From an uncultured Acidobacteriia bacterium (lineage in GTDB: Bacteria > Acidobacteriota > Terriglobia > Bryobacterales > Bryobacteraceae), in the NCBI GenBank assembly GCA_903907865.1, contig CAIVPR010000179.1:1-64000 (forward strand): a stretch of 64,000 nt of DNA, read 5' to 3'. Under the pieces are notes generated by a model that worked only from the letters and a program-made list of their open reading frames with translations, had not been told where the DNA came from and ran no database searches. Shown here in pieces: positions 15,032 to 23,492 of the stretch. The position numbers were made by a program, and so were the translations under genes. Each line of letters opens with the position of its first letter. The first letter of the stretch is position 1.

Positions 15032-16621
15032 TCAGTCGCGGACGCGGCGCTGATGGGTGGACGGGATCCTCAAATCCTCGCGGTACTTCGCGACGGTTCG
15101 GCGGGTCACATCGATTCCCTCGGACTGCAGACGAGCCGTGATTTGGTCGTCTGTCAAGGGGTGCCGCCGGTCCTCTTCCTCGATCATTTTCTTGACCCTG
15201 CGTTTTAACAACAAAAGCGGGACATCGCCGCCTGAACGGCCCTGCACCGCCTCTGAGAAAAAGTATCGCAGTTCATACACGCCGTGTGGCGTATGGGCGT
15301 ATTTTCCCGACACGGCTCGGCTCACGGTCGACGGGTGCACGCCGATTTCCTCGGCCACATCCTTGATCATCATCGGCCTCAGACCGTCAATACCAAAGTT
15401 GAGGAATTCGTCCTGCCGCCGCTTGATGATCTCGCAAACGCGCAGGATGGTCTGCTTGCGCTGCTCGATGTTCTTCATCAACTGGATGGCCGACGTGTAA
15501 CGCTCCCGCACGTAATCCCGCACTTCGCGAGCCGCAGCCACCTTGGCCGCATCGGCCTTCGTCCCGGCCGAATCTCGTTCCAGCAGCCGCTTGTACTGCG
15601 AGTTGAGGCGCAGCTGGGGCAGGTCGTCGTCGTTCATCTGGATGATGAAATCGTCGCCGTCCCGGATGTAGTACACGTCGGGCTCCACGGTGCGAGCCCC
15701 CGCGCCGGAATATTTGACCCCGGGCCGCGGATTCAGTTTGCGGATGCAGGCTACCGCCAGGTCGATGTGTTCCTGGGGTCGCCCGAGCAGCTTGGCGAGT
15801 TCCTTGAACTGGCGCGCCTCCAGCATCCGCATATGGTCGGAGACGATCTGCCAAGCCACGCCGCCGCGCCAATTGCGGCTCTCCATCTGCAGCAGCAGGC
15901 ACTCGCGGAGGTCGCGGGCACCCACGCCGGCCGGTTCCAACCCTTGGACCGCTTTCAAAGCACGTTCCATGACGGCGGCGGAGAACCCGCCCTGCTCGGC
16001 CATCTCCTCCATGGTTGCGATCAGGTAGCCGTCCTCGTCCAGGTTGCCGAGGACGGTTTCGGCCGCGTCGCGCTCCTCGTCGTCGATCAGGCTCACGCTG
16101 AGCTGCGAACGAAGGTGGTCGGGCAGGGTCTGCGGGGCCGTCAGGAACGTTTCGAACGAAGGCTTTTCCACCTGCTCGGAGGCAGGGCTTTTGTAGCCGG
16201 GGTCCAGGTAGTCGTCGAAGAAGCTGCCGAAGTCGATTTCGTCGAAGGGGTCGGCGGTGGTGGTGTCGGAGACTTCGGAGGATTCCGGGATGTCGGTACC
16301 GCCCTCGGACTCGGCGTAGGCCCGTTCGCCTTCCAGAACTTGGGACGGCTCGGACTCGATCTCGATATGCGCGGCTTCGAGGAGGTCTTTGTCCGCGGGG
16401 TCCGACGAACGCTCGGCTTCGAGGAGCGGCTGCAACTCCTCCGGGCTGATCTCCTCGCTCCCGTCGAGACTCTCCTCGAGGACCGGGTTGTTCACCATCT
16501 CCTGGGTGATCATCTCCTTCAGCTCAAGGCGATTGAGCTGGAGGATGGTGACCATCTGCACCAGACCTTGGGAAAGGACCTGCCTCTGGTCAACCTTCAA
16601 CGTCAGTCTGGGCGACAACAT
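15032..16621 (-). CDS. rpoN: RNA polymerase sigma-54 factor
   Basis: Start ATG 16621 gives the canonical N-terminus MLSPRLTLKVDQRQVLSQGL and the glutamine/leucine-rich region I that contacts activators; the open frame upstream to 16879 has no sigma-54 similarity. The 529-residue protein has an acidic region II (about residues 60-160), the core-binding domain (about 170-340), the DNA-binding helix-turn-helix IGVHPSTVSRAVSGKYA and, near the end, the RpoN box as TRRTVAKYRE (family ARRTVAKYRE), which recognises the -24 promoter element. It directs transcription at -24/-12 promoters with AAA+ activators. First gene of the rpoN-hpf-rapZ run. Confidence 0.95.
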   Translation of the reverse strand: MLSPRLTLKVDQRQVLSQGLVQMVTILQLNRLELKEMITQEMVNNPVLEESLDGSEEISPEELQPLLEAERSSDPADKDLLEAAHIEIESEPSQVLEGERAYAESEGGTDIPESSEVSDTTTADPFDEIDFGSFFDDYLDPGYKSPASEQVEKPSFETFLTAPQTLPDHLRSQLSVSLIDDEERDAAETVLGNLDEDGYLIATMEEMAEQGGFSAAVMERALKAVQGLEPAGVGARDLRECLLLQMESRNWRGGVAWQIVSDHMRMLEARQFKELAKLLGRPQEHIDLAVACIRKLNPRPGVKYSGAGARTVEPDVYYIRDGDDFIIQMNDDDLPQLRLNSQYKRLLERDSAGTKADAAKVAAAREVRDYVRERYTSAIQLMKNIEQRKQTILRVCEIIKRRQDEFLNFGIDGLRPMMIKDVAEEIGVHPSTVSRAVSGKYAHTPHGVYELRYFFSEAVQGRSGGDVPLLLLKRRVKKMIEEEDRRHPLTDDQITARLQSEGIDVTRRTVAKYREDLRIPSTHQRRVRD

Positions 16622-16633
16622 GCTCACGCCTCT

Positions 16634-16663
16634 AGTATACGGGGCGGGGTGGACGGGCGTAAA
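16634..16663 (-). promoter_or_regulatory. rpoN: Candidate promoter of the rpoN operon
   Basis: On the minus strand TTTACG (16663-16658) and TATACT (16639-16634) are separated by 18 bases and lie 12 bases before the rpoN start, with AGAGGCG between. This looks like a vegetative -35/-10 pair giving a very short leader. It is a match by eye only. Confidence 0.4.
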
Positions 16664-16791
16664 GTTTGGCAGTGGAATTGCAAGGCGGGAAGAATGGGCC
16701 CAGCTATTCCGCGAACTGGGTAATCTTGACCGCGTGGCCGTCTGGGAACGACCCCCGACACCCAACGGCAGCCGAGAAGTATACTTTGTCC

Positions 16792-17919
16792 ATGAAAAGG
16801 ACTCTGGTTGCTGCCGTTGTCTGGTCCGTCGTTTCCTGCACTGCCCAGGCCGCCTCCTTCTACCCGCCCGCCGGCACATGGCCCGCCAAGCCTCCCAAGG
16901 AACTCGGCCTCGACCCCGTCAAGCTCCAGGCCGCCGTCGAATTCGCCCAGTTCCACGACAGCGGCTGGGACTTCGCCAAGGATCAGGTCCGCACCTTCGG
17001 CACCCCGCTCGGCCCCGTGCCGGAGAAACGCGCTCCCACCAACGGCCTCGTCATCCGCCACGGCTACATCGCCGCGGAATTCGGGGAAACCTCCGCCGTC
17101 GACCCCATGTACAGCGCGGCCAAGAGCTTCCTCTCCACCATCGCGGGCCTCGCCGTCTCCCGCGGATTGATTCGCAACGTGGACGACCCCGTCGCCAAGT
17201 ACATCCACGACGGCGGCTACGACTCCCCGCACAACGCCAAGATCACATGGAAGAACCACCTCCGGCAGGAAAGCGAATGGGAGGGCGAAATGTGGTCAAA
17301 GAACGCCACTTTCATCGGCCACGAAGCCTACGGCGCAGGCGAAATGAAACCCCGCGCCATCCACGACCCCGGCACGTACTACGAATACAACGACGTCCGC
17401 ATCAACCGCTTTTCGCTCTCGCTGCTGCGCCTCTTCGGCCACGCCCTGCCCGACGTGTTGAAGGAGAACATCATGGACCCCCTCGGCGCCTCCAACACGT
17501 GGCGCTGGGTGCCCTACGGCAATTCCACAATGGAACTGGACGGCAAGAAGTTGGCGTCCGTCAGCGGCGGCACCCGCTGGGGCGGCGGCCTCTGGATGAA
17601 CTCGCGCGACATGGCCCGTTTCGGCCTTCTCGCCCTCAACCAGGGCAAGTGGGGCGACCGGCAACTCATCCCCGCCACCTGGTTCCGCGACGCCGTCGTC
17701 CCCAGCGAGCACGGTCCCGACTACGGCTACCTCTGGTGGCTCAACACCAAGCACCAGAAGTGGCCCAGCGCCCCCACCAACAGCTTCGCAGCCATCGGCA
17801 ACGGCTCCAACACCATCTGGATCGACCCCGAGCACGACATCGTCATCGTCTGGCGCTGGCACAAAGGCGACGGCATGGACGGGCTGATCCAGCGCGTACT
17901 TGCGGCGGTCGTCAATTAA
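16792..17919 (+). CDS. Exported serine hydrolase of the beta-lactamase/DD-peptidase family
   Basis: The 375-residue protein begins with a signal peptide (MKRTLVAAVVWSVVSCTAQA). The class C beta-lactamase-type motifs are S-x-x-K as SAAKSFLS (about residue 110) and the Tyr-x-Asn motif as YEYND (about residue 199); a late GNGSNTIWIDPE region occupies the place of the third (HxG/KTG) motif. Family members are esterases, DD-peptidases or amidases and usually not resistance enzymes. TATACT at 16780-16785 lies only six bases before the ATG, so the transcript may be nearly leaderless. The gene is divergent from rpoN. Confidence 0.75.
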   Translation: MKRTLVAAVVWSVVSCTAQAASFYPPAGTWPAKPPKELGLDPVKLQAAVEFAQFHDSGWDFAKDQVRTFGTPLGPVPEKRAPTNGLVIRHGYIAAEFGETSAVDPMYSAAKSFLSTIAGLAVSRGLIRNVDDPVAKYIHDGGYDSPHNAKITWKNHLRQESEWEGEMWSKNATFIGHEAYGAGEMKPRAIHDPGTYYEYNDVRINRFSLSLLRLFGHALPDVLKENIMDPLGASNTWRWVPYGNSTMELDGKKLASVSGGTRWGGGLWMNSRDMARFGLLALNQGKWGDRQLIPATWFRDAVVPSEHGPDYGYLWWLNTKHQKWPSAPTNSFAAIGNGSNTIWIDPEHDIVIVWRWHKGDGMDGLIQRVLAAVVN

Positions 17920-18000
17920 AGTCCCTTCAGAACCTGCTGCATGAACCTGGTTTAATGGGATCATAGGCAACGGAGGGACGCAATCGGCGTCGTAAAGGAC

Positions 18001-18717
18001 ATGAGGACCGGCACACAAATTTTCACCATCCTGCTGGCGGCCGGCGCGATGCAAGCGCAACTCGCCGCCCAACCCCGCTTCAACCAGGAAGTCCGCGACA
18101 TCCGCGCCAGCATCACTGGCGGCCCGACGAACGAGGGCCGATGCAACATCGAGGTCAATGTCGACGACGTCGCGGTCGTCGAGGTCTCCGGCGACCGCGG
18201 GCGCATCATCACCCTCTCCGGACAGCCTTCCGATTGGCGCCGCATGGTCTGCAGCGCGCCGATCCCGGCCGAGCCCCTCGAATTCCGCTTCCGGGGCATC
18301 GACGGACGCGGGCGGATCTTCCTGCAAAGCGAGCCCCGCGGCAACCGCGGCGTAGCGGTGATCCGCATCGAGGATCCCAAGGGCGGGCGCGAAGGCTATA
18401 CCTTCGAATTGACTTGGCGCGGCGTTTACGCCCCGCCACCCCCGCCTCCGCCCGTATACTCCGGGCGCGAACGGGATCGCGACGACCGCTACCGTGACGG
18501 CGACCGCCGCCGCGAGGAGCGCCGGGACATCGCAGTCATCACTTGCGCCTCCTTCGAGGGCCGTCGCACGTTCTGCGAGGCCAATACCCGCAACGGCGTC
18601 GTCCTCCGCCGCCAACTCGGCGAGCGCGAATGCCGCCAGGGCGAGAACTGGGGCTTCGACCGTCGGGGCATCTGGGTCGACCGCGGATGCCGGGCGGAGT
18701 TCGAAGTCGCCCGCTAG
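18001..18717 (+). CDS. Exported DUF3011-like protein
   Basis: The 238-residue product has a signal peptide (MRTGTQIFTILLAAGAMQAQ). Residues about 30-140 form an unrecognised beta-rich domain; a proline run (PPPPPPP near residue 142) and an Arg/Asp/Tyr-rich linker (about 150-178) follow. The C-terminal 60 residues carry ITCASFEGRRTFCEANTRNG, LGERECRQGENWGFD and GIWVDRGCRAEF, which matches the DUF3011 cysteine pattern with six cysteines that can form disulfides outside the cytoplasm. No function is known for this domain. It is likely a monocistronic gene. Confidence 0.65.
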   Translation: MRTGTQIFTILLAAGAMQAQLAAQPRFNQEVRDIRASITGGPTNEGRCNIEVNVDDVAVVEVSGDRGRIITLSGQPSDWRRMVCSAPIPAEPLEFRFRGIDGRGRIFLQSEPRGNRGVAVIRIEDPKGGREGYTFELTWRGVYAPPPPPPPVYSGRERDRDDRYRDGDRRREERRDIAVITCASFEGRRTFCEANTRNGVVLRRQLGERECRQGENWGFDRRGIWVDRGCRAEFEVAR

Positions 18718-18775
18718 AAACGCGCCCGCTGTGCACTTGCGGTAGACTGATCTGGTCCCCAATCGAAAGCCGACC

Positions 18776-19315
18776 ATGATCAAAAAAGCCCTTATCGCCT
18801 TCCTCCTTGCCCTGCTGGTGGTGGCGGCGTACGTCCAAACACGACCCGCCACCTACCTTGTAACCCGCACCACCGCCATCGCGGTGCCCCCCGCAGCCGT
18901 TTTCATTTTTGTCAACGACTTCCACAACTGGACGAAATGGTCGCCTTGGGCGAAGCTCGATCCCCAGATGAAGGAGACCTACGAGGGTCCGTCGTCGGGA
19001 GTCGGAGCCGTCTACAAGTGGTCCGGCAACGACAAAGCCGGCGAAGGGGTCATGACCATTGCCGAAAGCAAGCAGGATCAGAGCGTGGCCATCAACCTCT
19101 CCTTCACCAAGCCCTACGCCTCGTCCAGCGTCGTGAAGTTGGAAATGTCCCCAGAGGGTGCCGGCAGCGCGGTCACGTGGACCATGACTGGCGAAAACAA
19201 CTTTCTACTCAAGGCGATGTCGGTCTTCGTGAGCATGGACCAGATGGTCGGCGCCGACTTTGAAAAGGGCCTGACGCAATTGAAGTCGGCGGCAGAGGCG
19301 GCCGCGAAGAGGTAG
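18776..19315 (+). CDS. SRPBCC (START-like) family protein with N-terminal membrane anchor
   Basis: The 179-residue protein has one hydrophobic helix (residues about 5-21), then a polyketide-cyclase/START-like domain with the characteristic FVNDFHNWTKWSPWAKLDPQ segment and a GEGVMTIAES strand. The fold forms a deep hydrophobic pocket for lipid-like or small aromatic ligands. The ligand is unknown. TAGACT at 18743-18748 is a possible -10 element. No partner gene is evident; the following barrel gene starts 40 bases after the stop. Confidence 0.75.
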   Translation: MIKKALIAFLLALLVVAAYVQTRPATYLVTRTTAIAVPPAAVFIFVNDFHNWTKWSPWAKLDPQMKETYEGPSSGVGAVYKWSGNDKAGEGVMTIAESKQDQSVAINLSFTKPYASSSVVKLEMSPEGAGSAVTWTMTGENNFLLKAMSVFVSMDQMVGADFEKGLTQLKSAAEAAAKR

Positions 19316-19354
19316 GGGTAGTGTACGCTTGAATTTCCCGCATGGCCCTAGGAC

Positions 19355-20269
19355 ATGTATAACTTGAAAGCGCTCATCCGGGCGGCAGCGATCGCGGGAT
19401 TCTTTCCGGCTGCCGCCGCCGCATCCGCCGTTACCTTTGCAACGTCGTTGCCCGTTGGCCAGGACCAGGTCATCATCCGGTTCAACATGCAGCCGATGTT
19501 TTCAACGCACCAACTGAATAACTTCCAGTTTCCAGTCAGCGTGGGCTATGGCCTTACCAGCCGCTTTGCGCTCTTTGCGGGGCTTAGCCAAGGTTTCGCG
19601 TCATTGGATTCGGGACCCTACCGGCCGCTCAACGGCGGGGCAGGGGACACCAACCTATACGCCCGCTACACCCTGTACAAGATAGACAAGCCGGGCGTGA
19701 CGTTTCGAATCGCCCCGCTGGCGGGCGCGTTCCTGCCCACCGGGAATAACTCTTTCACTTTCCAGGGCAAGCTGCAATCGAAGTCGCTGCAGACCGGTTC
19801 GGGGACCTTTGATCCGTATGCCGGGGTCGCCGTCGGACTGCAATACCACCGTATTTCCGGCAACGCGGATGTTACCTATCGCTACAACCCGGTCGCCAGT
19901 ACCAATTTCAGCCTCGGCAGCGAACTGCGCGTGGACTCCCATTTCGAGTATAAGTTCTGGCCTTTCAAGATGCCTGCGGAAGGCCTGCCGCGCAGCGCGA
20001 ACATCTCACTCGAATCCAACTATTACCGCGACAGTCGGGACCATCTGAACGGCGTCGTTTCCCCCAATTCCGGAGGCCGCATTTTTCGCGAGAGTGCGTC
20101 TTTGCAGCTTTCCAGTTTGCGCTGGCAAGTCGGCGGGGGGGTGATTCTGCCACTCATGCAAGATCTGAACGGAACAGGCCGCACCACCCAGAAGCTCGGC
20201 TACATGATGTTCTTTGAGTACTACCTGGCCAGGCCGATCTGGCGCAAGTCTACTAGGAGGCACACGTGA
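19355..20269 (+). CDS. Outer-membrane beta-barrel protein, transporter-like
   Basis: The 304-residue protein has a probable signal sequence rich in alanine (about residues 8-26) and then alternating amphipathic strands ending in aromatic residues, such as FPVSVGYGLTSRFALFAGL, NLYARYTLYK and VGLQYHRISGNADVTYRYNP. This resembles the outer-membrane family of phenol/MetA-pathway-type transporters (pfam13557-like). The substrate is unknown. Its stop overlaps the start of the next gene by four bases, so the two are co-translated and probably act together in the envelope. Confidence 0.6.
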   Translation: MYNLKALIRAAAIAGFFPAAAAASAVTFATSLPVGQDQVIIRFNMQPMFSTHQLNNFQFPVSVGYGLTSRFALFAGLSQGFASLDSGPYRPLNGGAGDTNLYARYTLYKIDKPGVTFRIAPLAGAFLPTGNNSFTFQGKLQSKSLQTGSGTFDPYAGVAVGLQYHRISGNADVTYRYNPVASTNFSLGSELRVDSHFEYKFWPFKMPAEGLPRSANISLESNYYRDSRDHLNGVVSPNSGGRIFRESASLQLSSLRWQVGGGVILPLMQDLNGTGRTTQKLGYMMFFEYYLARPIWRKSTRRHT

Positions 20270-20661
20270 GGCGACTGTTGCCGACATTGCTGCTTCTTGC
20301 CGGCGGCCTTCGGGCGGAGACGGTTACCCGTGCAATCGCCGGAGTCAACGGAATTACCTCGCCCCGTGGGTTCTTCAATATCTCGGTGAACATCTACCGT
20401 GTTCCGGCGGTGGAGTGGATGAAGTTCGACCTAGAGGCCAACCGCCTGACGCTCGACTGTAAGCCGGGCAGCACCATCACAGAGGATGAATTGCGCGAAG
20501 CCGTCCGCAGCGCGATGACCTTGGGCGGCTTCAAGCCAGGCCCGGTGAAGGTGGAACGCGTGGAGCAGCCGTCGGAACATCCTGCCAAGCTGGGTTGGCG
20601 GAAGGTGAAGAGGCCTACCGCGAAATCGGGCGTCGGGCGCTGGTTCCAGATTAATTTCTAG
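20266..20661 (+). CDS. Exported small protein with an HMA-like domain, function unknown
   Basis: The GTG at 20266 overlaps the upstream TGA (GTGA), giving a 131-residue product with a short signal peptide (about residues 1-17). The middle part, MKFDLEANRLTLDCKPGSTI followed by TEDELREAVRSAMTLGGF, has the strand-helix-strand spacing of heavy-metal-associated or related ferredoxin-like domains, but the CxxC metal ligands are absent. It may therefore be only a fold resemblance. Coupling to the barrel protein suggests a periplasmic accessory. Confidence 0.45.
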   Translation: MRRLLPTLLLLAGGLRAETVTRAIAGVNGITSPRGFFNISVNIYRVPAVEWMKFDLEANRLTLDCKPGSTITEDELREAVRSAMTLGGFKPGPVKVERVEQPSEHPAKLGWRKVKRPTAKSGVGRWFQINF

Positions 20662-20690
20662 GCATTTCGTTGACAGGCCTCCACCGACAA

Positions 20691-20808
20691 TTACAGCTTC
20701 ACCGGAATGGCCCGGCCAGGCTCGATGCGCGCCAAGGCATCAACAATTGCGGGGACGAACTGGGTCAGGTCCGAAAGCCGATTCGTCGGTGAATGTACCG
20801 TCAAGACC
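20691..20808 (-). pseudogene. C-terminal remnant of a DUF5615 PIN-like toxin gene
   Basis: The minus-strand frame reads VLTVHSPTNRLSDLTQFVPA followed by IVDALARIEPGRAIPVKL and a TAA at 20693-20691. This matches the C-terminal part of DUF5615 proteins (R..SNR..DL..L.P.LL.AL...PG..V.V). The catalytic N-terminal part with the conserved aspartates is missing. It sits directly after the deleted DUF433 gene, in the usual antitoxin-toxin order. Confidence 0.5.
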
Positions 20809-20931
20809 TCAGGCCACGCGGGCGAGGAGCGACTCCTTCGCCTCCTCCCAAGCTAACGGGACACGGGTTCCCGCAAAGCAGGGCATTCCGCCCAAGATCT
20901 CGGGATCGGACGTGATGGTAGCTGGAGCCAT
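20809..20931 (-). pseudogene. DUF433-family antitoxin with a large internal deletion
   Basis: From ATG 20931 the minus strand encodes 40 residues: MAPATITSDPEILGGMPCFA then GTRVPLAWEEAKESLLARVA and a TGA. The first 25 residues match the DUF433 opening (DPEI.GG.P.F.GTRVP) and the last 15 match its C-terminal helix (A...AKE.LLARVA), so about 35 middle residues are missing, in frame. It is a third DUF433 relic in the window, of a different subtype from the copies at 141-194 and 989-1156. A short product could still be made but would lack the central helix-turn-helix-like part. Confidence 0.55.
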
Positions 20932-20945
20932 AGTCCACTACCAGT

Positions 20946-21845
20946 CTAACTCCGGCTATTTCCGTACACCAGCCAAGCCGCCGCCAGATCCGTCGCCGCA
21001 ATCCCGAGCGACTTGAACACGAACCTCGGCCCGTTTTCCACCAACTCCGGTCGCGCCAGGACCTGCCCCAACTCGGCGTACACGCTCGCGCCAGCCAGCA
21101 GGAGATCGCCCGATTCCTGCATCGCCGCAGCCCGTGACTCCACCACCACGCGACCCCGCAACGCCTCCGCATCCAGTTCCCGCCGCGTCGGACCCACAGC
21201 CCCCACGGCGCACACGAACGCGTCGGGCGAAAGCCATTCCCCGCACAGCACCGGCTCCTCGGAACTCGTGACCGTGACCACCACGGAAGCTCCCTCGACC
21301 GCCTCCCGCGCGGACCCGCAGACGACCGCGCCCGTCTCCGCCCCGAAGGCCTCGGCGTTCGCGAGCGACCGGCTCCAAACGCGGACCTCCTCGAAATCCC
21401 GGACCAGCCGCAATGCCTGCAGATGCGACCGAGCCTGCACTCCGGATCCAATCAGCGCCAGCACCGGAGTCTTCTTCGGCGCGAGCACGTCCGTGGCAAC
21501 CGCCGACACCGCCGCCGTCCGCATCTCCGTGATCAAACGCCCGTCCATTACGGCCAACGGCTCGCCGGTCTCCTTGCGGAAAAGCTGGATCATCGCCATG
21601 TGCGTCGGCAGCTTGCCCGCGTTTCCGGGGAAGAACGTGACCAGCTTGGCCCCGAACACCTCGCCCGCGACCGCCGGCATCACGCCGAACCAGCCCTGAT
21701 GCTCCTCAATCCGCAGTACCGAGCGCACCGGCTGCTGCACCCTGCCAGCCGAAAAATCAATCAGCGCCTGCCGGACGACCGGGATCAACCCTTCGAACGT
21801 AAGGTGCCGCCGAACCTCGTCCTCGCCCAGAAATACCGGCGTCAT
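20946..21845 (-). CDS. Ornithine cyclodeaminase / mu-crystallin family protein
   Basis: The 299-residue protein shows the family's N-terminal substrate domain (FLGEDEVRRHL, and GAKLVTFFPGNAGKLPTHMA near residues 65-85), a conserved LMDGRLITEMRTAA-like segment here read as AVMDGRLITEMRTAAVSAVA, and the NAD-binding Rossmann motif LALIGSGVQARSHLQAL (about 128-145). Members reduce ketimines or cyclise ornithine to proline; several are imine reductases or degrade D-amino-acid derivatives. The start ATG 21845 overlaps the aminotransferase stop by one base (TGATG), so the two enzymes are coupled and may work in one amino-acid pathway. Confidence 0.8.
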   Translation of the reverse strand: MTPVFLGEDEVRRHLTFEGLIPVVRQALIDFSAGRVQQPVRSVLRIEEHQGWFGVMPAVAGEVFGAKLVTFFPGNAGKLPTHMAMIQLFRKETGEPLAVMDGRLITEMRTAAVSAVATDVLAPKKTPVLALIGSGVQARSHLQALRLVRDFEEVRVWSRSLANAEAFGAETGAVVCGSAREAVEGASVVVTVTSSEEPVLCGEWLSPDAFVCAVGAVGPTRRELDAEALRGRVVVESRAAAMQESGDLLLAGASVYAELGQVLARPELVENGPRFVFKSLGIAATDLAAAWLVYGNSRS

Positions 21846-22993
21846 CACGCCTTCCGAGCGACCTCGTAAGCCCGCTGCACCGCAGCGACGCCCTTGCCCA
21901 GTTCCACTTGATGCCCGTTAGCCCGCAGCACAAGTTCCAGCGCCGCCACCATGCCGAACATGTCGACGATGTCGAAATATCCGATGTGCGCCAGACGGAA
22001 GATCTGCCCCTTCATGCTGCCTTGGCCATTGGTGATCACCGAGCCGAACTGCTTCAACCCTTTCACGATCAGACCCGAATCCAAGCTGGCTGGAGACTTC
22101 ACGGCCGTCACTGAACTCCCGGGCCGCGACGCGAACAGCTCGAGTCCCAACTCCCCGCAGGCATCCCGCGTCGCGGACGCCAACAGCTTGGCGTTCGCGA
22201 TCAGATTCGGCATCCCGATCCCCTTCACGTACTTCAGCGACTCCGCCAAGGCCAGAATCAGCGACGTCGCCGGGGTCCACGTCGATTCCCCCGCGTCCCC
22301 GCTCTTCTTTTCCTTCTTGAAGTCGAAGTAGAAGTGCGGCAGGTCCGCCTTCGCCGCGTGCGCCCAAGCCTTCGGGCTCACCGAAGCAAACGCCAGCCCC
22401 GGCGGGATCATGAACGCTTTCTGCGACCCGCCGACCAGTACGTCCAGCCCCCAGCCGTCCACGTCCAACTCCATCGTGCCCATGCCGGTAATGCCGTCCA
22501 CGACGAAGATCGCGTCCGTCGGCTTGACCAGCGACGCCATCGCCCGGATGTCGTGCTCCGCGCCGGTCGAGGTGTCCGACGCCTGTACAAACACGCCCTT
22601 CATCGCCGGTTCCGCCCGCAGAGCCGCTTCCACCCGTTCCGGCGTAACCACGTCGCCGTACGGAGCTTCCAAGACCGTGGCATCCAGCCCGTACGCCTTG
22701 GCGATCGACACCCACCGCTCGCCAAACTTGCCCGCCGAACAGACGATCACCTTGTCGTCGCGCGAGAACAGATTCGAAACGGACGCGTCCATCGCGCCCG
22801 TCCCGGACGCCGCGAAACACAACACGTCGTTGGTCGTCCCGTACACTGCTTTCAGGTCCGCCAGCGCGGATTTGTAGATGCTCCGGAACTCCTCGGTCCT
22901 ATGGTGGATGTCAGACGCCATCATGGCGTGCAATGCGGGGGGGTAAAGGGGGGTCGGACCCGGCGTCAAAAGACGCTGCTTGCGAATGTGCAT
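21845..22993 (-). CDS. Class V aminotransferase (serine/alanine-glyoxylate type)
   Basis: The 382-residue enzyme begins with the family hallmark RLLTPGPTPLYPPALHAM and has the PLP-binding region TGAMDASVSNLF, the aspartate in FVVDGITGMGTMELDVDGWG and the Schiff-base lysine in GGSQKAFMIPPGLAF (about residue 193). This is the alanine-glyoxylate/serine-pyruvate aminotransferase group, cytoplasmic. First gene of a two-gene unit with the ornithine cyclodeaminase-like gene, with a one-base overlap. The combination suggests transamination followed by reduction or cyclisation of an imine, but the substrate is inferred only. Confidence 0.85.
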   Translation of the reverse strand: MHIRKQRLLTPGPTPLYPPALHAMMASDIHHRTEEFRSIYKSALADLKAVYGTTNDVLCFAASGTGAMDASVSNLFSRDDKVIVCSAGKFGERWVSIAKAYGLDATVLEAPYGDVVTPERVEAALRAEPAMKGVFVQASDTSTGAEHDIRAMASLVKPTDAIFVVDGITGMGTMELDVDGWGLDVLVGGSQKAFMIPPGLAFASVSPKAWAHAAKADLPHFYFDFKKEKKSGDAGESTWTPATSLILALAESLKYVKGIGMPNLIANAKLLASATRDACGELGLELFASRPGSSVTAVKSPASLDSGLIVKGLKQFGSVITNGQGSMKGQIFRLAHIGYFDIVDMFGMVAALELVLRANGHQVELGKGVAAVQRAYEVARKA

Positions 22994-23042
22994 GGAAACC
23001 GGTTAGAGTCGAACGAAGTAGAGTCTTTAGAATAACAAGCTT

Positions 23043-23492
23043 ATGCCCCTTTTAGACCAGTTGCAGAAGGACCTCGTCGCCGCCATGAGGGCCAAGGACG
23101 AGATGCGCCTCTCCACCGTGCGCATGATCAAGACCGCCATCCAGAAGGCCGCGGTGGCCGATCCCTCGAAACCTCTCACCGAGGCCGACGAGCAGCAGAT
23201 CCTGAAATCGCTCGTCAAACAGCGAATGGACTCGGCCGAGATGTTCCGCAAGGGCGGCCGCGAGGAGTCCGCGTTGAAGGAGGAGGCCGAGAAGGCGATG
23301 ATCGAGGAGTACCTCCCAGCCGCGGCGTCGGAGGCCGATATCGAGGCCGCCATCGCCGCCGCGATTGCCGAAACCGGTGCCACCACAGCCAAGCAGATGG
23401 GCCTCGTCATGAAATCCGTGCAGGCCAAGCTGGCGGGCAAGACCGTCGACGGACGCTCGCTGAGCGAAAAGATCAAGGCGAAACTCGCATGA
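23043..23492 (+). CDS. yqeY: GatB/YqeY domain protein
   Basis: The 149-residue protein matches stand-alone YqeY: LLDQLQKDLVAAMRAKDEMR at the N-terminus, LVKQRMDSAEMFRKGGREE in the middle and an EEYLPAAASEADIEAAIAAA C-terminal half with TGATTAKQMGLVMKSV. The domain is related to the tRNA-binding tail of GatB; a stand-alone function in tRNA-dependent amidation is suspected but not settled. TAGAAT just upstream (about 23029-23034) may be the -10 element. The stop overlaps the OPT transporter start (ATGA). Confidence 0.9.
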   Translation: MPLLDQLQKDLVAAMRAKDEMRLSTVRMIKTAIQKAAVADPSKPLTEADEQQILKSLVKQRMDSAEMFRKGGREESALKEEAEKAMIEEYLPAAASEADIEAAIAAAIAETGATTAKQMGLVMKSVQAKLAGKTVDGRSLSEKIKAKLA

